From a virus, in IMG/VR virus record IMGVR_UViG_3300036944_000990, positions 62,001 to 126,000 of that record: DNA of 64,000 nucleotides; one strand, given 5' to 3'. Positions 7,283 to 15,235 of the stretch are shown here, piece by piece. How positions within the stretch are numbered: the stretch's first letter is position 1; every line of letters begins with the position of its first letter. The notes below the pieces were generated by a model. That model did not search any database, had not been told where the DNA came from, and saw nothing but the letters and a program-made list of their open reading frames with translations. The position numbers and the translations under genes were made by a program.

Positions 7283-8254
7283 TTACAGGCGACCCAAATA
7301 GCTATCGCGGAGAACCTGTATACCCGCGCTATGGGCATGTCCGCCCCCACCCCACTTCTCAGCAATGGTGTTGACCACAATCCCACCTTTCTTCGAACTG
7401 ATGCGGTACACGCGTCCCATGGCGGTTTCGTGATAGATCATCACGATGGAGAAGTTGTCTTCCAACGCCCGACCGATTTGGGTGCAGAGGTACTTCGGTG
7501 CGTTGACCAACGCCACGTCATAGTAGGTGGTGGTGCGACCGTCACCGTTAGGCACCTCCAAGCTCACCACGCGCAAGGTGTTCTCGATGGCCCACTGAAC
7601 GTGATTGTCCTCAGTCTCCATCAACAGGCGAGCCTGCTCCATCACGCGCAGATCGGAGGTAAAGCCATCAACCATGTACAGGTTCAGGAAATCGTCCACT
7701 GCACGCATGCTGGTCAGTTTGGCTTTACAGTACGCTGCAAAGGAGCGGTATTCAGCTTTCTGGGCATCCGGAAGCTGGAGGTCCCACGTCTGTACGCGGT
7801 CCAGCAGGCGCTTGTAGTGACGCATGTCACCAATACGCACACAGGGGAACGCCAGCTCGTCAAACACCAGCTGTGCTCCGCAACGTTCTAGGTCAAAGAC
7901 TAAGCGTACGTCAACCCCGTTAAAGTACTCCCCTGAGAGCCCTTCAAACATCCGAACGGCGGTGTCGTGGTGATCGTAGATGTGTACCCCAACAGCTTTC
8001 TCAGCGATCGCCAAGATGACGTCAGGCTTTGCTGACATGTCGGCAAAGACCACTTGATCGCCAGGCATTACGAAACTCAGCAGTTCGTCCTTGTAGGTCA
8101 CCGCATGGAGTTCGTAGGGTTTACCAATGTACTCGAACACCCGCTTGAGCAAAGCCCCACTGAAGTAACCGTCGGTACAGTCTTTGTGATAAAAGCCCAC
8201 CATGCGGGTAATGGCGGGGGCGTCTTTCCAGGCTTGAGTGATTGCGTGTGGCAT
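7283..8254 (-). CDS. DHH/DHHA1-family phosphoesterase
   Basis: The 323-residue product has the elements of the DHH superfamily in order: HKDCTDG at 23-29 (motif I), VVFADMS with D71 (motif II), YDHHD with the D94-H95-H96 triad (motif III), VQTWD near 155 (motif IV) and GGGGHAHSAG at 302-311 (the DHHA1 glycine motif). Relatives are Mn-dependent enzymes: NrnA-type nanoRNase/pAp phosphatases and c-di-AMP phosphodiesterases. Here it could recycle short oligonucleotides from host DNA/RNA breakdown, or hydrolyse nucleotide second messengers used in antiphage signalling. It lacks PAS, GGDEF or membrane parts, so it is a stand-alone soluble enzyme. Family assignment is firm; substrate is open. Confidence 0.8.
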   Translation of the reverse strand: MPHAITQAWKDAPAITRMVGFYHKDCTDGYFSGALLKRVFEYIGKPYELHAVTYKDELLSFVMPGDQVVFADMSAKPDVILAIAEKAVGVHIYDHHDTAVRMFEGLSGEYFNGVDVRLVFDLERCGAQLVFDELAFPCVRIGDMRHYKRLLDRVQTWDLQLPDAQKAEYRSFAAYCKAKLTSMRAVDDFLNLYMVDGFTSDLRVMEQARLLMETEDNHVQWAIENTLRVVSLEVPNGDGRTTTYYDVALVNAPKYLCTQIGRALEDNFSIVMIYHETAMGRVYRISSKKGGIVVNTIAEKWGGGGHAHSAGIQVLRDSYLGRL

Positions 8255-8265
8255 TGTAGAACCTA

Positions 8266-8319
8266 TTAGGTATTAGGGGTTAGGTGTCTCTTACCTAAGT
8301 AGATCGTGTGTTTACGCAT
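8266..8319 (-). CDS. Possible 17-residue leader peptide upstream of the DHH gene
   Basis: ATG at 8319 follows CCGAGGTAGAC and encodes MRKHTIYLGKRHLTPNT, ending 12 bases before the DHH gene's ATG. It lies downstream of a terminator on the same strand. It could couple translation to the next gene, or be chance. Confidence 0.25.
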   Translation of the reverse strand: MRKHTIYLGKRHLTPNT

Positions 8320-8324
8320 GTCTA

Positions 8325-8504
8325 CCTCGGGTAAAAAATAAAAAGGGAGGATAAGGCCTTTGTGTCCTTATCCAACCCCTTGTTAGGTAAAGCAAGAGCA
8401 GTGGTAGTCGTAAGGCAGAATAAACTGCCTTACTCCTTATTCTATCCGAATAAGCTCTCAATCAATAAGAGCTATCAGTAGAAATAAACCCGATAGGGTT
8501 TAAG
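8325..8504 (-). terminator. Three successive hairpins ending the transcript of the 8500-9366 gene
   Basis: In minus-strand order: AAACCC/GGGTTT over the stop codon (8486-8501), a perfect 9-bp GTAAGGCAG/CTGCCTTAC stem (8410-8433), and GGATAAGG/CCTTATCC (8349-8373) followed by a T-rich tail (tccctttttatttttt). The last is a textbook intrinsic terminator. The reason for three stems in 180 bases is unclear. Confidence 0.65.
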
Positions 8505-9366
8505 CCTGATGCTTGTAACGCTTAAGGAACATCAGATCCAGCACCTGCATACCCAAGTGCATCTGAGGCGTAGCCTGAATGCCTTCCTCGGTTTCAGTGA
8601 TCTCAACCGGGATAGCTTTCACTTGCATGTGAATCCCATCCTCTTCCATACGAGGACCCATGAAGTACACCTGCTCAGGGCTATCTACCCGTACCACTAG
8701 CTCCCCTTCCTGCAGGTCCTGCCAGCCGTGGTTACGGATGTGATCCATGAGCTTACGGGTGACAGAGTTGACAGGGGTGAGGCCCGGCAAGCGCAGAGTA
8801 CCGTTATGTAGTGCTTCACGCAACACCTGCTCACTGGTGGGTGTTGGTAGGATACGGAACAGGTTAGCATTGCTTAAGTGGTCCAGGTACAATTCCAAGA
8901 CCCCATGATGAAGCACCACCTGACCGGCGATTTGAGCCAGTTCCTTGTCCCGACCTGAGTAGGTCAGGTACTCACCCTCAACCCCAACAAACTTGAAGCT
9001 GTCAGTTAAGACCGTGTCGTGGTAGGTGACTTGGAATTCAATTAGGGCAAACAGCTGCTCGAATAGTTCTGGGTGATCTTTGCCCTGGTAGGTTCCGAGG
9101 TGTGGGTCACGGAGACTGGCCATGCCAAAACCACCGAAGTGCAGACCTGGGAAACGAGGGGTGGGGTACTGACTCAGGAACTGGTGCTTGCGGCAGAAGT
9201 ATTGTTGGAACTGGTGATATTGCTTGGACACCACTGTGATGATGTCGATAACGTCCTGCGAATCCAGCTGCACCGATTCGATAGCTGTGGCCAGAACTTC
9301 TTCGAGGCAGACGCCGCTAGACGGGCTATTGATAACGGTGTTGATGTTGAAGGTCTTCTTATCCAT
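8500..9366 (-). CDS. Unknown early-type protein (288 aa)
   Basis: ATG at 9366. The protein begins MDKKTFNINTVINSPSSG; the body is hydrophilic, with a stretch FPGLHFGGFGMASLRDPHLG in the first third and no recognised domain. It is a single-gene unit: a TATATCATC promoter-like element lies about 55 bases upstream and a triple hairpin terminator follows. Its placement beside nrdA but on the other strand, with an early-type promoter, suggests expression early in infection. Confidence 0.65.
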   Translation of the reverse strand: MDKKTFNINTVINSPSSGVCLEEVLATAIESVQLDSQDVIDIITVVSKQYHQFQQYFCRKHQFLSQYPTPRFPGLHFGGFGMASLRDPHLGTYQGKDHPELFEQLFALIEFQVTYHDTVLTDSFKFVGVEGEYLTYSGRDKELAQIAGQVVLHHGVLELYLDHLSNANLFRILPTPTSEQVLREALHNGTLRLPGLTPVNSVTRKLMDHIRNHGWQDLQEGELVVRVDSPEQVYFMGPRMEEDGIHMQVKAIPVEITETEEGIQATPQMHLGMQVLDLMFLKRYKHQA

Positions 9367-9419
9367 GGTGGTGCTCCATTTAAGTTTAAGGTAAAGGGGT
9401 ATCGCTAACTATTGCACTT

Positions 9420-9450
9420 GGATGATATAGGTTTGAAAATATTTAGGTTG
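9420..9450 (-). promoter_or_regulatory. Early-type promoter (TATATTAC-like) for the 8500-9366 gene
   Basis: Read leftwards: AATATTTTCAAACCTATATCATCC. The block TCAAACCTATAT matches the promoter at 61000 (TTGAAACCTATATTACCC), and the T-A-T-A-T core matches those at 43040 and 59333. One base of the TATATTAC core differs (C in place of T). Confidence 0.5.
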
Positions 9451-9536
9451 GAATAAGAAAAAACACCTTGGACCTAGTGTATGCAAAGTGTCTAATTTCA
9501 GGTAAGGCGGGGCATCCCTGAGGTCCGTAGTCCGGA

Positions 9537-9563
9537 TTGAATTCCGTTGACCCTATGGTATAG
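9537..9563 (+). promoter_or_regulatory. Candidate promoter for nrdAB
   Basis: Contains ATGGTATAG at 9555-9563, about 50 bases upstream of the nrdA ATG and matching the motif at 352-360. A sigma70-like reading is also possible: TTGAAT, 16 bases, TATAGT. The two readings cannot be separated by eye. Confidence 0.35.
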
Positions 9564-9612
9564 TTGGCACAATTTTTTAACCCCCGATTGACTTGAAGAA
9601 AAAGGTTTTCCA

Positions 9613-12102
9613 ATGCTTAAGACCATGGTGAAGTTCAACGGTACCGAAGAACCCTTTACAGCGAAGAAGGTCGCTCGTTGGGCAGAGTGGGCCGCCAAGA
9701 AGCTGGGTCACAAGGTTGACTGGCCGAGCATCGTTATCACTGCGGTAAACGAATGTCCTGAGAAGATGTCCACTCAAGACTTCCAGAAGAAACTGATCGA
9801 CGTCGTCCTGCGTGGCGAAGACTGGCCTCATTACCAGATGGCCGGTCGGTTGTATGCCCCGATGATTTCGAAGGCCACTTATGGTCATGACGTCCCCACC
9901 GTCCAGCAACTGCATCAAAAGCTGGTCGGTTTGGGTTTGATGGACCATCTGAGCTACACCGACGCCGAATACGCTGCTGTGGAAAAGGTCATCGACCATG
10001 ACCTGGACAAGGATTACATCCACTCGCGTATCGAGTACATCTACAAGAAGTACGCGGTACAGAACCGTGTGACGGGTAAGAGCTACGAAACCCCACAGTT
10101 CGTCTACATGCGCATGGCCATGGCCTTGTCGGAAAGCTTCCCGACTGAACAACGCATGAAGCACATCCGCAAGTGGTATCACTACCTCAGCAGCGGTAAG
10201 CTCAATGCTCCGACGCCGAACTACGTCAACCTGGGTACGCCGCTCAAGGGCTTTACCTCGTGTTGTATCTACACCAACCACGACTCGGCACGTTCGATCG
10301 GGGTGGGTCTGCATATTGCCTACACCATGACCTACATGTCGGCAGGCACCGGTACGTACCTCAATACCCGATCGATCGGGGATGAAGTGCGTGGCGGAGC
10401 CATCGAACACCAAGGTAAGCTACCTTACCTGCGTGCTGAAAAGTCTATGGTTAAGTGTAACCTGCAAAACGGACGTGGTGGTGCACTGAACGTCAGCTGG
10501 TCGGCTTTTGATCCTGAAGCCGAAACGTTGGTGGCGGCGCAGAACCCGATGTCGGTGGAAGACAAGAAGATCCGCGGGATCGACTACACCATGACCATCT
10601 CCAAATTCATGGTGCGCTTCGCAGCTCGCAAGCAGAAGCTCTTCCACTTCAACAGTCACACCGCACCTGATCTGCACGACGCTCTGTTCTCCGGCGACGT
10701 TGAACACTTCGAGAACCTGTACAACAAGTACGAAGCCGATCCGCTGTTCATCAAGACCTACTTCAACGCGCGTGAGCTGATCCTCAATGCGATGAACGAG
10801 GCCTACGAGACCGGCCGCTACTACTTGGCATGGGCTGACACCATCAACATGCAGACGCCGTTCTATGACACCATTTGGGCAACCAACCTGTGTGTCGAGA
10901 TCATGTTGCCGACCTCCGGGTACGCCGACATGCAGGATCTGTACAAGACCGAGGACGTGGGTTACATCCGTTTCCAAACCACCGATGGTAATCGCCATGA
11001 ACTGACGGCTTCTCAACCGGTTTATGTGGAGCGGGCACCTGTCAATGCACTGCGTACCGCACGCCGTGTGATTCCGGCCATTGAGCTGGAGCAGGGTGAG
11101 CAGTTCCAGTTTGTCAAGGATGGTCTGCACTTCAATGTGTTGCAAGTCGATGAGCGCAAGGCTGAGCCGGAAGTGGCGATGTGTAACATTGCCGGTATCT
11201 GTCCGGGACTGATCGAAAGTGACGAAGAATACGCCGACGTGATGTATTACGCGCTGCTGATGATCGATCGTTGCATCCACATGACACACTACGAACTGCC
11301 ACACATCGGCTTCACCTCGAAGAACCGCATGAACGCAGGTGTAGGCATCATCGGTGACGCGTACTGGATGGCCAAGAACGGGTACAGCTACACCACCCGT
11401 GAAGGCAAGGGTAAACTGTTCGAGCTGAACGAAACCCACTACTACCACGCCATCACTCAGTCGATTCGTCTGGGCCGTGAGTTTGGTAACGCGCCGTGGA
11501 TTCACCGCACCAAGTACCCAGAAGGTTACTTGATCTTCGACGATGGCGCTAAGGCCGTCATGGAGATCCATGATCAACCGTTCATGCGTGACTGGGACCA
11601 AGTCCGCAAGGATCTGGTAACGTACGGTGGTGGACGTTTCAGCTGCCTTGTAGCCCACATGCCAGGCGAGTCCAGCTCCAAAGGGGCCGGTCAACCTAAC
11701 GGTCGTTATCCGGTTCGTAAGGCTGTGATGACCAAGACCGACAACGGTATTGTGACGCGCTTCGCTGCACCTGAGAGCGATGTATTGCACTACGAATCGT
11801 GCTGGGATCTTTCCAGTGTGGATCAGATCGATATCTATGGTCTGGGTCAGTACTTCACCGATCAAGGGATCTCGGCTGACACCTGGAAGCGTCTGCCACC
11901 GGGTGAGACTGTCAAGACTTCTGAGATGATGAATGACATCATCTACATGACCAAGATGGGCATGAAGTCGCGCTACTATACCAACAGCCTGACCTCCTCG
12001 CTCAAAGAGCTGGAAGACGGTACAGTGGTGATGGTGGAGCACCTCAATACCGATAATGCGGTGGAAGTGGCGAACTGTGCTGAAGGTGCCTGTTCTATGT
12101 AA
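9613..12102 (+). CDS. nrdA: Ribonucleoside-diphosphate reductase, large (alpha) subunit, class Ia
   Basis: 829 residues. Reduces ribonucleoside diphosphates to deoxyribonucleotides with NrdB. Visible catalytic parts: Cys217/218 in FTSCC (active-site disulphide partner), NLCVEI with Cys427 and Glu429 (thiyl radical and acid), Cys524 in AMCNIAG (second redox Cys), the tyrosine pair in RYYTN for radical transfer, and a C-terminal CAEGACSM (Cys822, Cys827), the shuttle pair matching the E. coli CESGAC tail. Cys427 and Cys524 are 97 residues apart, whereas E. coli has 23, because of an insert at about 451-522. The start MLKTMVKF is at 9613; MVKF (9625) is an alternative. The N-terminal part, ahead of the catalytic barrel, fits an ATP-cone. 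Confidence 0.95.
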   Translation: MLKTMVKFNGTEEPFTAKKVARWAEWAAKKLGHKVDWPSIVITAVNECPEKMSTQDFQKKLIDVVLRGEDWPHYQMAGRLYAPMISKATYGHDVPTVQQLHQKLVGLGLMDHLSYTDAEYAAVEKVIDHDLDKDYIHSRIEYIYKKYAVQNRVTGKSYETPQFVYMRMAMALSESFPTEQRMKHIRKWYHYLSSGKLNAPTPNYVNLGTPLKGFTSCCIYTNHDSARSIGVGLHIAYTMTYMSAGTGTYLNTRSIGDEVRGGAIEHQGKLPYLRAEKSMVKCNLQNGRGGALNVSWSAFDPEAETLVAAQNPMSVEDKKIRGIDYTMTISKFMVRFAARKQKLFHFNSHTAPDLHDALFSGDVEHFENLYNKYEADPLFIKTYFNARELILNAMNEAYETGRYYLAWADTINMQTPFYDTIWATNLCVEIMLPTSGYADMQDLYKTEDVGYIRFQTTDGNRHELTASQPVYVERAPVNALRTARRVIPAIELEQGEQFQFVKDGLHFNVLQVDERKAEPEVAMCNIAGICPGLIESDEEYADVMYYALLMIDRCIHMTHYELPHIGFTSKNRMNAGVGIIGDAYWMAKNGYSYTTREGKGKLFELNETHYYHAITQSIRLGREFGNAPWIHRTKYPEGYLIFDDGAKAVMEIHDQPFMRDWDQVRKDLVTYGGGRFSCLVAHMPGESSSKGAGQPNGRYPVRKAVMTKTDNGIVTRFAAPESDVLHYESCWDLSSVDQIDIYGLGQYFTDQGISADTWKRLPPGETVKTSEMMNDIIYMTKMGMKSRYYTNSLTSSLKELEDGTVVMVEHLNTDNAVEVANCAEGACSM

Positions 12103-12108
12103 ACTACA

Positions 12109-12137
12109 GGAGGGTTTAGGCCCTCCTTTCCTTTTTT
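12109..12137 (+). terminator. Terminator/attenuator between nrdA and nrdB
   Basis: GGAGGG, loop TTTAGG, CCCTCC, then tttccttttttg, located 7 bases after the nrdA stop and 14 before the nrdB ATG. Partial read-through would set a lower NrdB level. Confidence 0.65.
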
Positions 12138-12150
12138 GTCAGAGTGTGTT

Positions 12151-13269
12151 ATGAAACTTAAACCCGTCGATATTGACCCGTCCATTTTTAACCTGAAGAA
12201 GACTGACTACGAGACCAAGAGTTTGTTCTTGGGTCAGCAACCGGGTTTGTTTGATACGATCAATAAAACGTATCCGCTGATCTGGGAAAACTACAAGACC
12301 ATGAAGTCCCTGGACTGGGATGAGAATGAGTTCAACTACTCCAGCTGCATGGCCGAGTTTGAATCCGAAGACCCACGCAAGGTCCGTAAGATGATCTACT
12401 CGCTGGCGTGGCAATGGGAAGCCGATTCGGTGGCGGCGCGTTCGATCAGTCACATCGTTTCGTTGTTTGACCCAGCTTCTGAGTTATGGGCTGCCTGGCA
12501 GCGAATCAGTGACAGTGAATCGACACACGGGGCTACCTACTCAGAGATTGTACGGGCGAGTTTCAAAGACCCGCGCAAGGTTCTAGAAGACGTGTTAGGT
12601 ATTGTGGAGGCTCACCAACGGTTGGCTGTAGTGGCGAATGAGTTTGCTTGGATTCGTCGTCGTGGTCTCCGGTATCAACTGGGCGACGTTCCAAATGACC
12701 AAGAAACCTACAACGCGATTTTCATGTTCACCTTCCTGATGTTCGTACTCGAGCGTCTGCAGTTCATGTCCTCGTTCGTAGTGACCTTTGCCATGGGTGA
12801 AGAGAACAGCTTCATGCCGGCCTGTAAAGCAATTCAGAAGATCGCTCAGGATGAGTTTGAAGTGCACGTAGAGTTGGACCGCATGGTGCTGAACAACGAG
12901 TTGCAGACCGAGCGTGGTAAGATCGCTTATCAGCAACTCAAGCCGCGCATGCAAGCGGTGTACGATGCAGTCATCAATGCCGAAGTGACCTGGCTCAAAG
13001 ACGTTCTCTGGGCTGACGGTTACGACCTACAGAACCTCAACCTCAAGCAAGCAGTGGATTGGGTTCACTGGTGTGGTCTGAACGTTGCGCGTCCTATGGG
13101 TCTGGAAGTGACTCACCCTGTGGTCGATCGCATTCCGGTTCACTACATGAAGACCTGGCTGAACATCTCTGACATCCAAGCTTCGCCTCAGGAAGAAGCC
13201 AACGGTCAGTATAAAGTGGGCATTATGGAACGTGACGACGAGGACATCGAGTTCGCGGTGGACTTCTGA
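12151..13269 (+). CDS. nrdB: Ribonucleoside-diphosphate reductase, small (beta) subunit
   Basis: ATG at 12151 is used (an upstream TTG lies inside the terminator tail); 372 residues. Di-iron ligands are visible: Asp92, Glu123 and His126 in ESTHGATY, Glu201 in FVLERL, Glu235 and His239 in QDEFEVH. The radical tyrosine is Tyr130, four residues after His126 as in E. coli (His118/Tyr122). The last ligand pair is spaced Glu-x3-His, not the usual Glu-x2-His. It forms the tyrosyl radical used by NrdA. Its stop overlaps the next start (TGATG). The C-terminus (DDEDIEFAVDF) is acidic, as needed for docking to NrdA. Confidence 0.93.
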   Translation: MKLKPVDIDPSIFNLKKTDYETKSLFLGQQPGLFDTINKTYPLIWENYKTMKSLDWDENEFNYSSCMAEFESEDPRKVRKMIYSLAWQWEADSVAARSISHIVSLFDPASELWAAWQRISDSESTHGATYSEIVRASFKDPRKVLEDVLGIVEAHQRLAVVANEFAWIRRRGLRYQLGDVPNDQETYNAIFMFTFLMFVLERLQFMSSFVVTFAMGEENSFMPACKAIQKIAQDEFEVHVELDRMVLNNELQTERGKIAYQQLKPRMQAVYDAVINAEVTWLKDVLWADGYDLQNLNLKQAVDWVHWCGLNVARPMGLEVTHPVVDRIPVHYMKTWLNISDIQASPQEEANGQYKVGIMERDDEDIEFAVDF

Positions 13270-13352
13270 TGAACACGGTTCTGTTAGTACTTTTCGCGGT
13301 GTTGCTGGGCGTTATTTCCTGGTGCGTGCGAAGTGAGGAAGACCATGGTTAA
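13269..13352 (+). CDS. Small membrane peptide in the nrd operon (27 aa)
   Basis: The ATG overlaps the nrdB stop (TGATG), a standard coupling arrangement. The product MNTVLLVLFAVLLGVISWCV plus a charged tail RSEEDHG is a single hydrophobic helix. Its end overlaps the next start by 8 bases. The overlaps on both sides argue for real translation; the role is unknown. Confidence 0.45.
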   Translation: MNTVLLVLFAVLLGVISWCVRSEEDHG

Positions 13353-13614
13353 TCAAGTCCGTCCTCTGGAGCGTTTGGCATTTCTCTTCGAATGTCGGGA
13401 ATACCCCATCCGTGAAGAGAACCGTCATGGTTATGTGGTGTCCGATCGAGACGAGAAGCGGTTCTTTACGATCATCAACGGCGTATGTCGACCTGATGAA
13501 GTACAGGACTACTTCAACACTCAAGGAATCGGCCGTTTGGTATTGGACAATCCGCTGTTTGAAGTGGGTGAGCCAGTCGAGATTCACTTTAACACTCCTC
13601 TTTGTGGTTTCTAA
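13345..13614 (+). CDS. Unknown protein in the nrd operon (89 aa)
   Basis: ATG at 13345 follows GAGGAAG. The product is a compact, charged domain (MVNQVRPLERLAFLFECREY onward) with one cysteine near each end (ECREY, PLCGF). It is the last gene of the nrdA-nrdB unit and ends at a strong terminator. The position suggests a role linked to nucleotide metabolism, but no glutaredoxin/thioredoxin CxxC is present, so it is not the missing reductant. Confidence 0.6.
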   Translation: MVNQVRPLERLAFLFECREYPIREENRHGYVVSDRDEKRFFTIINGVCRPDEVQDYFNTQGIGRLVLDNPLFEVGEPVEIHFNTPLCGF

Positions 13615-13623
13615 CCACTTGGC

Positions 13624-13697
13624 CTCTAAGGGACTTCGGTCCCTTAGAGTGCTCTTTATGCCGGCATAAAACCCATGAGGCCCGAAGGCCTCATGGG
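13624..13697. terminator. Pair of converging terminators joined by a 16-bp palindrome
   Basis: Plus-strand hairpin CTCTAAGGGAC-TTCG-GTCCCTTAGAG (13624-13649); minus-strand hairpin CCCATGAGGCC/GGCCTCATGGG (13672-13697). Between them TTTATGCCGGCATAAA (13655-13670) is perfectly palindromic, made by the two TTTATGCCG tails meeting. They end the nrd transcript and the tail-fibre transcript. Confidence 0.85.
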
Positions 13698-13703
13698 TTC
13701 GCC

Positions 13704-14327
13704 TTAGGCTGCCGGAGCTTCCGGTTGAGCAAAGGTCCAGCTGATGGCGTTGAACGCAACATCGTCACCCAGCTCTGCAGCAGTTCGCAGTTGTTTCTCG
13801 ATACCGTGGCGGTATGCGGTGAAGCCAGCCAGCGCCGGACTGTACACTGCATCATTAGCCAGGATACGCGAGACCAGGTCTTCGAAACCGTCGCCAACAT
13901 TTGCAGCCACGCGCCCTTCGTTCAGTTCCACCAGGAACGGAACTTCAGGAGCATCACCTACACGACCACCATCGATCCATGCTTGGTACGCACGGGCTTC
14001 AGTGACTTGTAGGGTCCACGTGTGTGTTTCAGCAGCGGGGTAATCGACATTGAGGACAGCCACCGCCTGATCGTAGTCAGCATTCAGACGACCCAGTTGG
14101 ATGGTCAGACGCTCGGCCAGCGGCTTGGCCAGATACTCTTCTTCCGGAGTTGGGATGTGAGGTGCTTCTACAGCGATCGGATTGCCTTCGGCATCTGCAT
14201 CGAGCACCTTACCGGCAGCCAACTCGATCATCAGTGCGGTAGCAACTTCCTCGGTCAACAGAACCGCATCGTCACCCACCGGCAGGTTGAACAGGCCTTT
14301 ACGAGAAGGCGAGAAATAGGTATTCAT
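13704..14327 (-). CDS. Tail fibre assembly chaperone (DUF4376-like)
   Basis: 207 residues from ATG at 14327 (GAGGT upstream). The N-terminus MNTYFSPSRKGLFNLP and the following GKVLDADAEGNPIAVEAP match phage tail-fibre assembly proteins of the gp38/Tfa type. The C-terminal half (AYQAWIDGGRV and the following helices) resembles the DUF4376 module found at that position. It should help the neighbouring fibre protein fold and trimerise. It lies 23 bases downstream of the fibre gene ending at 14351 and is last in the operon. Confidence 0.75.
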   Translation of the reverse strand: MNTYFSPSRKGLFNLPVGDDAVLLTEEVATALMIELAAGKVLDADAEGNPIAVEAPHIPTPEEEYLAKPLAERLTIQLGRLNADYDQAVAVLNVDYPAAETHTWTLQVTEARAYQAWIDGGRVGDAPEVPFLVELNEGRVAANVGDGFEDLVSRILANDAVYSPALAGFTAYRHGIEKQLRTAAELGDDVAFNAISWTFAQPEAPAA

Positions 14328-14350
14328 TTAACGTACCTCAAGGTGATGAA

Positions 14351-15094
14351 TTACGGGGTGTACTTGATCCACAGGTCGCCGTCTTTACCGTCAGCAGCGA
14401 CAGGGTCAACGGTCGACACGAAGATGTTGGCCGTCGAGGCAGTACCGAGGTTCAGTGCAGTTTGAACGTCACTGATTACCTGTGCTTTGGTGCGACCTTC
14501 AAGCTTAGCCGAATCAGCTGCCTGGGCAGTGGCGTTAAGCTTACCGGCCAGGTCGTCAGCCAGTGCAGCTTCGGCAGCCGCGACAGCTTCAGTTACAACC
14601 TGAGCTTTGCTCGAACCTTCCAACTTCTGAGAGTTTACAGCCGTAGCAGTAGCGTCCAGTTTCTGGCCGACCAGAGTGGTCAGTTCGGTGATCACATCCG
14701 GGTTGTTCTGTAGGGCTTCGGCCAGCTCAGCGATGGTGTTCAGGGCTTCCGGGGAAGCACCGATCAGCTCGTTGACAGCCGACTCGATAGCCGCTTTGGC
14801 CGACACAGCGGTGATGTACTTGACATCGTCAGTGCCCGCAACAGCTTCAGCAACCGAGGCCTTGGCGGCCACGAAGTCATTGAACCCTTGTTGCAGAGTG
14901 GCGAGGTCAGCACCCGAAGCCAGATCAGCCAGCAGAACGGCCAGTTCCAGTTCACCCACTTTGTATTGACCGAAGTCATCAGTCTTATCGACCTTGGACC
15001 CCAGCGATGCTGCGACGGAGGCAAGTGCCCCGTCTACTTTTTCCGACACCCAAGTCGAAAATTCGGCAAAGCCGAAAAAACGTTTATCAAACAT
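14351..15094 (-). CDS. Tail fibre-like protein with KRFFGF anchor domain (247 aa)
   Basis: The start MFDKRFFGFAEFSTWV at 15094 is chosen because two other fibre genes start the same way; a longer frame would begin inside the leader. The N-terminal 20 residues are a shared anchor motif. The rest is Ala/Ser-rich and low-complexity, with repeats of the type AKLEGRTKAQVISDV (also KLEGSSKAQVVTEA), and ends in ADGKDGDLWIKYTP. It probably forms a short trimeric fibre or a connector. It lies between the desaturase cassette and the fibre chaperone. Confidence 0.65.
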   Translation of the reverse strand: MFDKRFFGFAEFSTWVSEKVDGALASVAASLGSKVDKTDDFGQYKVGELELAVLLADLASGADLATLQQGFNDFVAAKASVAEAVAGTDDVKYITAVSAKAAIESAVNELIGASPEALNTIAELAEALQNNPDVITELTTLVGQKLDATATAVNSQKLEGSSKAQVVTEAVAAAEAALADDLAGKLNATAQAADSAKLEGRTKAQVISDVQTALNLGTASTANIFVSTVDPVAADGKDGDLWIKYTP

Positions 15095-15131
15095 TTTTGA
15101 TGCTCCGTTGAGGTGAAAATAAAGCAAGCTT

Positions 15132-15196
15132 GAAAAAGGTGTGTCGAGAGGCCAGTTTCGAGAGCCCTTTTTCATCGCCCTCTCATAAGATTCTGA
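15132..15196 (-). promoter_or_regulatory. Promoter/leader of the 14351 fibre gene, duplicated at 28410-28460
   Basis: Read leftwards it holds TTATGAGAGGG (promoter-like), then a stem GAAAAAGG/CCTTTTTC (15132-15139/15166-15173). Two exact matches link it with the leader of the 27955 gene: 14 bases at 15146-15159 = 28410-28423 and 13 bases at 15184-15196 = 28448-28460. Both precede genes with the same N-terminal domain, so promoter, leader and first codons were duplicated together. Confidence 0.5.
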
Positions 15197-15235
15197 TGTT
15201 TGGTCCGCTAAAGTCCTAGAACTCCCTTTATTTTT

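Noticed and set aside
9537-9566. Certain host sigma70 promoter for nrdA
   Set aside because: The -35 matches only four of six bases and the same ATGGTATAG occurs at another phage gene, so a phage-specific motif is as likely.
10420-12042. 540-codon antisense frame over nrdA
   Set aside because: Produced by the codon bias of nrdA; His/Val-rich nonsense with no RBS.
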